Shown: piece by piece, positions 1 to 7,553 of the stretch
Position numbering within the stretch: the first letter of the stretch is position 1
Layout of the letters: the number at the start of each line of letters is the position of its first letter
Origin: Streptomyces sp. NBC_01288
GTDB lineage: Bacteria > Actinomycetota > Actinomycetes > Streptomycetales > Streptomycetaceae
Direction of reading: 5' to 3'
Assembly: GCF_035982055.1 (NCBI RefSeq)
Contig: NZ_CP108427.1
Coordinates: forward strand, 5,331,001 to 5,395,000
Length of the DNA stretch: 64,000 nucleotides
Program-made: the position numbers and the translations under genes
Notes under the pieces: model-generated
Told to the model about the DNA's origin: nothing
Seen by the model: the letters and a program-made list of their open reading frames with translations, nothing else
The model's database searches: none

Positions 1-339
1 GGTCGCGGTCCAGGTGACCTTGGTGACGGCCTCGGTGATCGTCTCGCCGTGCATCTCGGCGGGCTTGGCGAGCTTCGACTTGGTGACCTTCACGGTCCAG
101 CCGCTGATCGGCTCCGGCATCACGGAGGCCAGCGGGTGGTCGGTCGGGAAGTTCACTTCCAGCTTGGTGGTCGAGGCGTCGTCACGCTCGTTCGGGACCT
201 TGAAGTCGACGACCGCGTAGCCGCCCTTGACGGCCGCGCCCTCCGGTTGCACAGAGACGTGCGCGAAGGCGGGGGAAGACAGGACGAGCACGGCCGAGCC
301 GGCGACGGCAGCGGCGGCGGCGATACGAGAGGTCTTCAT
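1..339 (-). CDS. YcnI-like copper-associated secreted protein (DUF1775), partial
   Basis: Only the N-terminal 113 codons lie in the window; the gene continues off the left edge. It starts with a classic signal peptide (MKTSRIAAAAAVAGSAVLVL, then SSPAFA). The mature protein begins with histidine (AHVSVQPEG), which is typical of YcnI/DUF1775 proteins, where the N-terminal His helps bind Cu(II). A beta-sandwich region with VPNERDDASTTKLEVNFP follows. A GGAG-type ribosome site precedes ATG 339. It lies 138 bp downstream of a Met/His-rich membrane protein on the same strand, so a copper-handling pair is likely. Family assignment comes from the N-terminal pattern only. Confidence 0.8.
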   Translation of the reverse strand, partial: MKTSRIAAAAAVAGSAVLVLSSPAFAHVSVQPEGAAVKGGYAVVDFKVPNERDDASTTKLEVNFPTDHPLASVMPEPISGWTVKVTKSKLAKPAEMHGETITEAVTKVTWTAT

Positions 340-477
340 GGAAAGGAGCACTCCACTTCGAGTTCGAGTGAGTTCCGGTGGTGAAGAGGGGGCGCGTGGC
401 ACGCGCGTGTGCCGCACGACGGCGGCCACCTCTCCCGGAGAGCTGTGCTCGATGGAAGTGGTACTGGTCGCGTCGCG

Positions 478-1323
478 TCAGGCGGCGAGGGTGTGTGCGG
501 CGGCGACCGGCGGGCCGCGGCGGATCACCGAGTGCTGGAGTGCGGTCGTGTGCGGCGCGGGCGGCGCGAACAGGGCGCTACGGAGCGGACGCGGGCCCGC
601 CTCGGGCGCTCCCGGCAGCCCGGCCCGCAGAGCGCGCACCAGGGCGAGCGCACCGCGCAAGGACCGTACGAGCGCCCCTTCCGCGACTCCGTGCGCCGAG
701 AGTTCCATCAGGCGCAGCAGCGCCAGGTCCCCGCGCCGCAGCAGCCAGCCCGCGGCGAGCGCCGCGAGGACGTGACCGAGCAGCATGGACAGGGACGGGA
801 ACAGCGACATGGAGGACGCGGCGGAGGTGGACATGGCGTCCGCCGGATGGTGCATCGACCCCATGCCGCTCATCGAGCCCGTCGGACCCATCGAGCCCGA
901 GGTCGGCAACAGCCGCGCGTCGGTGAGGATCTGATGGGCCTGCGCCGGGCTGATCGCCGCGGCGGTGGTCCCGCACAGGAGATGCGCGGCACGCGCGACG
1001 AGCGTGGCGTCGGAGGCCGAGAGGGAGTCGGACGATGGGGTGACGGCCGTCTGACCGAGCCCGAACAGTGTGTGCAGCACGGTCTGTCCGACCGCGAGCG
1101 GCACCACGATCCCCGGCAGCGAACGCGCCCGCCCGGCGAGCGGCGCCACCACGAGGAAGGTGGCGAGGAAGCCCGCGCCCAGTGTCCACGGCGGAACCGT
1201 GGCGCAGGAGGCGATCGCATGACCGGCCGCGGCCAGCACGACACAGACCGCGGCGAACACCGCGGCCCTCAGGACCCGGAGTTCACCTCCGGAGCGCGCC
1301 GTACGTGGGTGGGGGGCAGTCAT
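478..1323 (-). CDS. Met/His-rich integral membrane protein next to ycnI-like gene
   Basis: This is a 281-residue hydrophobic protein. Hydrophobic segments are visible around residues 17-45, 47-65, 70-90 and 160-195. A loop near residues 140-165 is rich in Met and His (GSMGPTGSMSGMGSMHHPAD), a composition often used for Cu(I)/Cu(II) binding. The C-terminal third is Arg/Pro-rich and probably cytoplasmic. The gene is transcribed toward the YcnI-like gene, and in Streptomyces such membrane proteins often accompany DUF1775 genes. I do not recognise a named family. A role in copper handling is inferred from the loop and the neighbour. Confidence 0.75.
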   Translation of the reverse strand: MTAPHPRTARSGGELRVLRAAVFAAVCVVLAAAGHAIASCATVPPWTLGAGFLATFLVVAPLAGRARSLPGIVVPLAVGQTVLHTLFGLGQTAVTPSSDSLSASDATLVARAAHLLCGTTAAAISPAQAHQILTDARLLPTSGSMGPTGSMSGMGSMHHPADAMSTSAASSMSLFPSLSMLLGHVLAALAAGWLLRRGDLALLRLMELSAHGVAEGALVRSLRGALALVRALRAGLPGAPEAGPRPLRSALFAPPAPHTTALQHSVIRRGPPVAAAHTLAA

Positions 1324-1348
1324 GGCGGGCTCATCATCGCACCGGCCT

Positions 1349-1521
1349 TATTGCCGCCATACGGCAGGTCGGCAACATCGAGGCCATAGTGTGTCGTAGG
1401 TCACAAAGATCACTCTCCGGCGTGAGCTACCTCCGGATACACCAATTACGTTTGGGACGCATCGCCCATATGGGCGGCATCACGTCAACTCCGTGCTTAC
1501 ACAGGGGCACTGGCGGCAATA
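1349..1521. promoter_or_regulatory. Divergent promoter region with split inverted repeat and central palindrome
   Basis: An exact 11-bp element (TGGCGGCAATA) lies just upstream of both divergent genes. It is at 1349-1359 in reverse orientation, about 26 bp from the membrane-protein start, and at 1511-1521 in forward orientation, about 39 bp from the ATPase start. Midway, 1463-1476 is a perfect 14-bp palindrome (CGCCCATATGGGCG). The arrangement suggests one regulator or sigma factor serving both promoters. No binding protein can be named. Confidence 0.45.
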
Positions 1522-1559
1522 GGTATCACTATGTCGAGCCGCGGCCGGGAGGCTGGAGC

Positions 1560-2006
1560 ATGAGCATCTGGTGGTCACTCCATCTGAGGCGCGAGGCCGC
1601 GAGCGTGCCACTCGCCCGGCGACTGTTCCTCGGCACGATGGAGACCGCGGGCGTCGACCCGGACATCTCCTACGACCTCTCCGTCGCCCTGAGCGAGGCG
1701 TGCGCCAACGCCGTCGAGCACGGCGGCGACACCGCGCACGGCGCGCCCACGGAGGCGTACCGGGTCACCGCGTACCTCGACGGCGAGAAGTGCCGTATCG
1801 AAGTCGCGGACTCCGGCCCCGGTTTCGCCCGCACGCAGTCCGTCCGCCCGGCCCCGAGCGAGGCCGAGAACGGCCGCGGCCTGTGCCTCATCCAGGAGCT
1901 CGCCGACCACGTCCACATCGGCAACAAGCCGGGCGTGGGTGGCGCGGTGGTGAGCTTCGACAAGATCCTGAAGTGGCGCAAGGACGCGCCGTTGATGGCG
2001 GTGTGA
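1560..2006 (+). CDS. RsbW-like anti-sigma ATPase (HATPase_c_2)
   Basis: The 148-residue protein is the usual size for RsbW/SpoIIAB-type GHKL kinases. The N box is DLSVALSEACANAVEHGG (about residues 38-55), the G1 box is EVADSGPGF, and the G2-like region is ENGRGLCLIQELADHV. Such proteins bind a SigB-family sigma factor and phosphorylate an anti-sigma antagonist. No antagonist gene is adjacent. The ATG at 1560 is preceded by GGGAGG. An in-frame extension back to 1068 crosses the divergent promoter region and is rejected. Confidence 0.88.
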   Translation: MSIWWSLHLRREAASVPLARRLFLGTMETAGVDPDISYDLSVALSEACANAVEHGGDTAHGAPTEAYRVTAYLDGEKCRIEVADSGPGFARTQSVRPAPSEAENGRGLCLIQELADHVHIGNKPGVGGAVVSFDKILKWRKDAPLMAV

Positions 2007-2095
2007 TCGACCCGGCCTCAGCTTTCCGAGGATTCTTACCTCACGCACAGCACAGGCCCACGTCCCTGACGGATCCCGTCCCTAGCGTCGCGAGC

Positions 2096-2242
2096 ATGAC
2101 ACTGATGACGAGCGCCACGGAGGGCCCGGACGCGGAGAGCACGGGCGCGGGCGGCGGTGGAGGCGGTACGCCCCCGAGCGGTGCCCCGACGGGTACGCCG
2201 CCCGGCGACAACCCCTCCCCTTCGGCCTCCGCCTCCTCGTAA
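2096..2242 (+). CDS. Possible 48-residue Gly/Pro/Ser-rich peptide
   Basis: A short frame opens at ATG 2096 and encodes MTLMTSATEG followed by a Gly tract and Pro/Ser/Ala-rich sequence, ending at TAA 2242. The stop lies 9 bp before the CitG-type gene, whose ribosome site (AAGG) overlaps it, so it may be a leader frame coupled to that gene. No clear ribosome site precedes 2096. It has no recognisable domain and may not be translated. Confidence 0.3.
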   Translation: MTLMTSATEGPDAESTGAGGGGGGTPPSGAPTGTPPGDNPSPSASASS

Positions 2243-2251
2243 GGTACGACG

Positions 2252-3085
2252 ATGCAGAGCCGCGAGGACGAGGCACTGGCGCGGGCCGCCGTGGACGCGC
2301 TCACCGGGCAACTGGCCCTGGCCCCCAAGCCGGGACTGCCCGACCCGCGCGACCTGGCCGCCCGCACGACCCGCGTGGACCACAGCGCCCTGCGCTGGTC
2401 CGCCAAGGCGCTGACACCCGGCCTCGCGGCGATGGCGGCCGCCGCCCGCCGCACGGGCGAGCCGACTTCCGTGCTCCGCGCGGAGCTCGGCGCGATCGGC
2501 CGCTGCACCGAACACTCCGTCGCGCTCGCGGGCGGTGGCCACCGGGGTGCCCTGTGGGCCCTCGGCCTGCTCGTCGCGGCGGCCGCCCTGGACCCGGGTG
2601 CCGGAGCCAAGGACGTCGCCGCGACCGCGAAGCGCATCGCCGCCCACCCCGACCGACGCGCCCCGCGCAGACCCTCGCGCGGCTCGTCGATCTCGGCGAA
2701 GTACGGCGCGGCCGGCGCGCGGGGCGAGGCCAAGGCCGGATTCCCGCACGTACGGCGGGCGTTGGACACCCTCGCCACGACCCGCGCGGCCGGGGCGACG
2801 GAGACTCAGGCCCGCCTCGACGCCCTGCTCACGGTGATGTCCACCCTCCAGGACACCGAACTCCTGCACGCCGTGGGCCCGTTGGGCCTGCGGCACGTCC
2901 AGGCGGGCGCCCGGGGTGTCCTGGAGTCGGGCGGCACGGCGACATCGGCGGGTGCGGAGGCCCTGACCGCCTTCGACACCGACCTGCACGCACGCGCGTG
3001 GAGCCCTCGCGGAAGTGCGGGGCTCCTGGCGGGCGCTTTGTTCCTGGACTCTTTACCGGTCAACTCACTGGCGTGGGCCGCCTGA
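2252..3085 (+). CDS. Triphosphoribosyl-dephospho-CoA synthase family protein (CitG/MdcB-like)
   Basis: The 277-residue protein has the CitG family signature: APKPGLPDPRD near residue 24, HRGALWALGLL near 97, YGAAGARGEAKAGFP near 151, and a C-terminal SPRGSAGLLAGALFL. The family makes the prosthetic-group precursor for citrate lyase or malonate decarboxylase from ATP and dephospho-CoA. No lyase or decarboxylase subunit genes are nearby, so the substrate enzyme is unknown. The C-terminus overlaps a direct repeat shared with the convergent MFS gene. Confidence 0.82.
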   Translation: MQSREDEALARAAVDALTGQLALAPKPGLPDPRDLAARTTRVDHSALRWSAKALTPGLAAMAAAARRTGEPTSVLRAELGAIGRCTEHSVALAGGGHRGALWALGLLVAAAALDPGAGAKDVAATAKRIAAHPDRRAPRRPSRGSSISAKYGAAGARGEAKAGFPHVRRALDTLATTRAAGATETQARLDALLTVMSTLQDTELLHAVGPLGLRHVQAGARGVLESGGTATSAGAEALTAFDTDLHARAWSPRGSAGLLAGALFLDSLPVNSLAWAA

Positions 3086-3138
3086 ACCTGTAGAGGACCG
3101 AGCCCGGTACCGGTCAACTCGCCAATGCGGGCCGCCTG
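3054..3138. repeat. 31-bp imperfect direct repeat across the ends of two convergent genes
   Basis: Copies at 3054-3084 and 3108-3138 share TACCGGTCAACTC and GGGCCGCCTG exactly, with a divergent 8-bp centre. The first copy encodes the last residues and stop of the CitG-like gene on the + strand. The second encodes the last residues and stop of the MFS gene on the - strand. This looks like a local duplication that supplied one gene with a new C-terminus. Confidence 0.6.
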
Positions 3139-4370
3139 TTCACCGCGCCCGCCTCGCCCTCCTCCTCGTCCGTCTCCCGCCCGGCACCCGCCGCCCGCCG
3201 CGCCGCCGGCCCCATCGCGTACGACGCCACGACCGTCGCCCCGCCCAGCAGCAGCCAGCCCGGCGTCCCCCATTCCAGGAGGAGGGACGTCAGCACCAGG
3301 GGACCCATCGTCCTCGCCACGGTGACGCCGGTCCCGAAGAAGCCCTGGTACTCGCCCACCCGGTCGGCGGGGGCCAGGTCGAAGGAGAGTTGCCAGGAAC
3401 CCGCCGACTGCCCCATCTCGGCGGCCACTTGGAGCACCGCCCCGACCACCAGCGCCCCCACGGCCACCCACGGCGACGCGCCCGCCGACAGCGCGAACGC
3501 CGCGCAGGCCGCCAGCATGATCCAGCCGGACCGCCGCACCGCGCGCGTGGCCGACGCGAGCCCCGTGATCCCGCGGGCCGTCCGCACCTGGAAGACCATC
3601 ACCGCCCCGGTGTTGAGCACGAACAGCGCGGAGACCAGCCAGGTCGGCGCGTCCGTCCGCTCCGCGATCCACAGCGGCAGCCCGAGGCTGAGCAACGGCA
3701 TCCGCAGCAGCAGCACGGTGTTGAGCAGCGTGACGACGACGTACGGCCGGTCCCGCAGCACCCCGAGCCCGCCCGCCTTCCGCACCTGGACGCCCCGCAC
3801 CGACGGCAGCCGCACCAACAGCCCCGCGCACACCAGGAAGCTCACCGCGTCCAGCGCGAACACCCCGAGGTACGCCGACCGCGTCCCCGCCCGCAGCGCG
3901 AGCCCGCCGAGACCCGCGCCCACCGCGAGACCGGCGTTCAGCGTCGACTGGAGGTGTGCCAGCAGCCCGGTCCGCTCCCCGGCGGACACCAGCCCCGCCA
4001 GCAGCGCCTGCCGGGCCGCCGCGAGCCCCGACTGCGCCGAGGCGTAGGCACACGCGGCGATCACGAACGGCACGAATCCCCGGACGACGAGGAAGGACGC
4101 CACCGCGAGCCCCGTCGCCAGCGCCAGCAGCACCGCCGTACCGCGCGGCCCACGCCGGTCGGCCAGCCGCCCCAGCGGCACCCCGACCAGCGAACCGACG
4201 GCCCACGCGAGCGTGAGCCCGAGGCCCACGCGCGCGGGGGCGAGCCCGACGACGTGGGTGAAGTACAGCGCCGAGGTCACGTAGTAGGCGCCGTCGCCGA
4301 CCGAGTTGGTCAACTGGGCGAGTGCGAGGGTGCGTTGCGGGCCCGCGGGCGGGACGAGTGAGTTCGTCAT
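3114..4370 (-). CDS. MFS transporter
   Basis: This 418-residue protein has about 12 hydrophobic segments and the MFS loop 2-3 motif GRLADRRGPRG near residue 65. Start ATG 4370 (MTNSLVPPAGP) is preferred. A longer frame to 4457 reads through repeats that look regulatory. A C-terminal charged tail ends in the duplicated segment described above. It lies downstream of and co-directional with the MocR gene, about 100 bp away, so it is probably that regulator's target. Substrate unknown. Confidence 0.85.
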   Translation of the reverse strand: MTNSLVPPAGPQRTLALAQLTNSVGDGAYYVTSALYFTHVVGLAPARVGLGLTLAWAVGSLVGVPLGRLADRRGPRGTAVLLALATGLAVASFLVVRGFVPFVIAACAYASAQSGLAAARQALLAGLVSAGERTGLLAHLQSTLNAGLAVGAGLGGLALRAGTRSAYLGVFALDAVSFLVCAGLLVRLPSVRGVQVRKAGGLGVLRDRPYVVVTLLNTVLLLRMPLLSLGLPLWIAERTDAPTWLVSALFVLNTGAVMVFQVRTARGITGLASATRAVRRSGWIMLAACAAFALSAGASPWVAVGALVVGAVLQVAAEMGQSAGSWQLSFDLAPADRVGEYQGFFGTGVTVARTMGPLVLTSLLLEWGTPGWLLLGGATVVASYAMGPAARRAAGAGRETDEEEGEAGAVNRRPALAS

Positions 4371-4406
4371 GTCTACGACGGTAGAGCTCGGTTGGATCTG
4401 CCAGAA

Positions 4407-4438
4407 GGCCCAATCGGGCGCCCTGTCATTGGCCCAAT
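4407..4438. promoter_or_regulatory. Direct-repeat operator candidate before the MFS gene
   Basis: GGCCCAATCGGGC begins at 4407 and GGCCCAATTCGGC at 4431. These are two same-orientation copies 24 bp apart, in the 100-bp gap between the MocR stop and the MFS start. MocR/PdxR-type regulators commonly bind direct repeats, so this is a good candidate site for the neighbouring regulator. Confidence 0.45.
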
Positions 4439-4472
4439 TCGGCAGCCCGCCCGGCACTCACCCAGCCCCCCC

Positions 4473-5864
4473 TCACGGCCCTTCCAGCACCCGCCCCAAC
4501 ACGTCCAGCGCCTCCGGATAGACCCGCTCCCGAGGCGTCCCGTACCCCACCACAAGCCCCTGAGGTCGCCCCTCGTCCCCGTCCGCCGCATGCCAGTGCT
4601 CCCCGAGCCGCCCGACCGCGAGGCCCTCCTTCTCGGCCCGCGCGAGCACCGCCTCCTCGTCGGCGACCTCCACCAGCGCGTGCAGCCCCGCCGCGATGCC
4701 GTAAACGTTTGCGTGCGCCCCCAGTCGGCCGAGCAGCTGGTCACGGCGGCGCCGGTACCGCAGCCGGCACGCGCGTACGTGACGGTCGTAGGCATGGCTG
4801 TCGATCAGTTCGGCGAGCGCCAACTGGCCGATGGTCTCGGTGTGGTGGTCGCTGTGCAGCTTGGCGTCGGCGACCGCGTCGACCAGGTGGGGCGGCAGCA
4901 CCATCCAGCCGAGCCGCAGCGCGGGCCCGAGGGTCTTGGACGCGGTCCCCAGGTACACGACCTGCCCCGGTGCCATCCCCTGGAGCGCGCCCACGGGCTG
5001 GCGGTCGTAGCGGAACTCCCCGTCGTAGTCGTCCTCGACGATCAGGCCCCCACGCGCGCGTGCCCAGTCGGTCAGCGCCCGTCTGCGCTCCGGGTGCAGG
5101 GTGACGCCGGTCGGGTACTGGTGGGCCGGGGTCACCACCACGGCCGCCGCGTTCCCCAACTCCTCGGCGCGGACGCCTCGTTCGTCGACCCGTACGGGCA
5201 CCACGCGCCCGCCGTTGTGCCGCACCACCTCCCGGTGGAACGGCAGCCCCGGGTCCTCCATGGCGACCTCGGCGACACCGCGCCCCGCCGCCGCGTCCAG
5301 CACGCGCGTGAGGAGCGCGAGTCCCTGCACGTACCCGGACGTGATCACGATCCGCTCCGGCGGCGCGATCACCCCGCGCGCCCGCCCCAGGTACCCCGAC
5401 AGGGCGGTGCGCAGTTCGATGCGGCCGCGCGGATCCCCGTAGTCGTACGCCAAGGAGGGTGCCGTCGCGATCGCGCGGCGCAGCGAGCGCAGCCAGGCCG
5501 CCGCCGGGAACATGCCGACGTCCGGGCTGCCGGGCCGCAGGTCGAAACGGGGTACACGCGCGCGTGCCGCCGCGCCCGGTGCCTCCGCGTCGACAGAGGG
5601 CAGCCGCGCGACCTGGGTACCGGAGCCCTGGCGCGCGGTCAGGTAGCCCTCGGCGACGAGCTGGTCGTAGGCGGCCTTCGCGGTGCCTCGTGAGACGCCC
5701 AGTTCGGCCGCGAGCCGGCGGGTGGCGGGAAGGCGGGTCCCCGGGGCGAGTCGGCCGTCCCGTACGGCGTCCCGGAGCGCGCGTTCGAGACCGACCCGGC
5801 GGCCGCCTTCCGGGTCGGGTTCCAGGTGCAGGTCGACGCCGACGCCGGACCAGAAGTCGTTCAC
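4473..5864 (-). CDS. MocR/PdxR-type regulator (GntR HTH fused to aminotransferase fold)
   Basis: The 463-residue length fits the MocR subfamily. The N-terminal GntR winged helix spans about residues 15-80 (LPATRRLAAELGVSRGTAKA). A fold-type I PLP domain follows. It contains EDDYDGEFRY, with the Asp that contacts the pyridine nitrogen, and the lysine motif YLGTASKTLGPALRLGW. Such regulators sense PLP or amino compounds. Start GTG 5864 is set by AGGGGGAGGG seven bases upstream and overlaps the stop of a ten-codon leader frame. The downstream MFS gene is the likely target. Confidence 0.92.
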   Translation of the reverse strand: MNDFWSGVGVDLHLEPDPEGGRRVGLERALRDAVRDGRLAPGTRLPATRRLAAELGVSRGTAKAAYDQLVAEGYLTARQGSGTQVARLPSVDAEAPGAAARARVPRFDLRPGSPDVGMFPAAAWLRSLRRAIATAPSLAYDYGDPRGRIELRTALSGYLGRARGVIAPPERIVITSGYVQGLALLTRVLDAAAGRGVAEVAMEDPGLPFHREVVRHNGGRVVPVRVDERGVRAEELGNAAAVVVTPAHQYPTGVTLHPERRRALTDWARARGGLIVEDDYDGEFRYDRQPVGALQGMAPGQVVYLGTASKTLGPALRLGWMVLPPHLVDAVADAKLHSDHHTETIGQLALAELIDSHAYDRHVRACRLRYRRRRDQLLGRLGAHANVYGIAAGLHALVEVADEEAVLARAEKEGLAVGRLGEHWHAADGDEGRPQGLVVGYGTPRERVYPEALDVLGRVLEGP

Positions 5865-5915
5865 GAAAAAGCCCTCCCCCTAGGCACGTTCATGAAAAAA
5901 GCCTCCCCCTGGGCA
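5859..5915. repeat. Tandem duplication of a ribosome-site/start module
   Basis: Two 28-bp copies with a 29-bp period occupy 5859-5886 and 5888-5915. Each carries, on the minus strand, a G-rich Shine-Dalgarno sequence, a T-rich spacer and a start codon followed by AAC (GTG AAC in the inner copy, ATG AAC in the outer). The duplication created the leader frame listed at 5861-5893. Confidence 0.7.
5861..5893 (-). CDS. Candidate 10-residue leader peptide coupled to the MocR gene
   Basis: On the minus strand ATG 5893 opens a frame encoding MNVPRGRAFS and stopping at TGA 5863-5861. The stop overlaps the MocR GTG start in a GTGA arrangement, as seen in translationally coupled genes. The leader has its own strong ribosome site (AGGGGGAGG, about 8 bases upstream). 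That site and the start are a near-copy of the module in front of the MocR gene itself. Confidence 0.45.
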   Translation of the reverse strand: MNVPRGRAFS

Positions 5916-5931
5916 TGCGCTCGGCACACGA

Positions 5932-5962
5932 ATGGCCGGGCACAGCAGGTGTGCCCGGCCAT
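5932..5962 (-). terminator. Hairpin terminator after pepP
   Basis: A 13-bp perfect stem (ATGGCCGGGCACA pairing with its complement) surrounds a 5-base loop. It sits 32 bp beyond the stop of the aminopeptidase gene. A run of T follows only loosely, which is usual for Streptomyces. Confidence 0.7.
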
Positions 5963-5993
5963 CAGTCTTGTATCAGGTGGCAGCCATCAGCTG

Positions 5994-7454
5994 TCAGCCC
6001 TTGAGGGACGCCATCCAGCCCTCGACCTCGGCCGAGGTGCGGGGCAGGCCGTCGGACAGGTTCCGGTTGCCGTCCTCGGTGACGAGGATGTCGTCCTCGA
6101 TGCGGACGCCGATGCCTCGGTACTCCTCGGGGACGGTCACGTCGTCCGCCTGGAAGTACAGGCCGGGCTCCACCGTGAGGACCATGCCGGGCTCCAGGGT
6201 GCCCTCGACGTACGTCTCGGTCCGCGCGGCGGCGCAGTCGTGGACGTCCATGCCGAGCATGTGACCCGTGCCGTGCAGCGTCCACCGGCGCTGGAGGCCC
6301 AGCTCCAGGACGCGCTCCACGGGCCCCTCGACGAGACCCCACTCGACGATCTTCTCGGCCAGCACACGCTGTGCCGCGTCGTGGAAGTCGCGGTACTTGC
6401 CGCCCGGCTGCACCGCCGCGATACCGGCCTCCTGGGCCTCGTACACGGCGTCGTAGACCTTCTTCTGGACCTCGGTGAAGCGGCCGTTGATCGGCAGCGT
6501 GCGCGTCACGTCGGCGGTGTACAGGGTGTGCGTCTCGACGCCGGCGTCCAGGAGGAGCAGGTCGCCGGAGCGGACCGGGCCGTCGTTGCGCACCCAGTGC
6601 AGGGTGGTGGCGTGCGGGCCCGCGGCGCAGATCGAGCCGTAGCCGACGTCGTTGCCCTCCACGCGCGCGCGGAGGAAGAACGTGCCCTCGATGTAGCGCT
6701 CGCTGGTGGCCTCGGCCTTGTCGAGGACCTTGACCACGTCCTCGAAGCCGCGGACCGTCGAGTCGACGGCCTTCTGCAGCTCGGAGACCTCGAACTCGTC
6801 CTTGACCAGGCGTGCTTCGGAGAGGAAGACCCGCAGTTCCTCGTCGCGCTCGGCGGTGACCTTGTCGGTCAGCGCGGCCTCGACGCCGGCGTCGTAGCTG
6901 CGGACGACGCGGACGGGGCCGGTGGCCCCGCGCAGGGCGGCGGGCAGTTCGCGGACGTCGGAGGCGGGGATGCCGTAGAGCCGCTCGGCCTCGGTGAGGG
7001 AGTGGCGGCGGCCGACCCACAGCTCGCCCTGGCCGGAGAGCCAGAACTCGCCGTTCTCGCGGTCGGAGCGCGGCAGGAGGTAGATCGTCGCCTTGTGGCC
7101 CTCGGCGGCCGGCTCCAGGACGAGGACGCCGTCCTCGGTGAGGTTGCCGGTCAGGTACGCGTACTCGACCGACGCCCGGAAGGGGTACTCGGTGTCGTTC
7201 GAGCGGGTCTTCAGGTTGCCCGCGGGGATCACCAGGCGCTCGCCCGGGAAGCGCGCGGAGAGCGCGGCACGGCGGCGGGCGGTGTGCTCGGCCTGTTCGA
7301 CGGGCCGCAGGTCGTGCAGCTCGGTGTCGGCCCAGCCGGACTTCATGCTGTCTGCGAGTTCGTCGGACACGCCGGGGTACAAGCCGTTCTTCCGCTTCTT
7401 GATGGGCTCTTCAGGCTCCGCTTCCGGGGTCTCCGGATTGAGCTCGTCGGCCAC
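5994..7454 (-). CDS. pepP: Xaa-Pro aminopeptidase (aminopeptidase P, M24B)
   Basis: The 486-residue enzyme removes N-terminal residues preceding proline. An AMP_N domain fills about residues 55-200. The pita-bread catalytic domain carries the metal ligands in LLLDAGVETHTLYTADVTRT (two Asp), GTGHMLGMDVHD (His), VLTVEPGLYF (Glu) and GVRIEDDILVTEDG (Glu). An acidic, Pro-rich N-terminal tail leads it. GTG 7454 is preferred over ATG 7460: AGGAGG at 7461-7466 touches the ATG directly but lies six bases from the GTG. Monocistronic, followed by a hairpin. Confidence 0.95.
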   Translation of the reverse strand: MADELNPETPEAEPEEPIKKRKNGLYPGVSDELADSMKSGWADTELHDLRPVEQAEHTARRRAALSARFPGERLVIPAGNLKTRSNDTEYPFRASVEYAYLTGNLTEDGVLVLEPAAEGHKATIYLLPRSDRENGEFWLSGQGELWVGRRHSLTEAERLYGIPASDVRELPAALRGATGPVRVVRSYDAGVEAALTDKVTAERDEELRVFLSEARLVKDEFEVSELQKAVDSTVRGFEDVVKVLDKAEATSERYIEGTFFLRARVEGNDVGYGSICAAGPHATTLHWVRNDGPVRSGDLLLLDAGVETHTLYTADVTRTLPINGRFTEVQKKVYDAVYEAQEAGIAAVQPGGKYRDFHDAAQRVLAEKIVEWGLVEGPVERVLELGLQRRWTLHGTGHMLGMDVHDCAAARTETYVEGTLEPGMVLTVEPGLYFQADDVTVPEEYRGIGVRIEDDILVTEDGNRNLSDGLPRTSAEVEGWMASLKG

Positions 7455-7553
7455 GGTCATCCTCCTAGATACGGCACTGGACCCCGTCCATCGTACGGTC
7501 GTACGGAAGGGGGCCCAGGGCCGTATGGCCTGTTACACATGGCTTCGCTGCGA

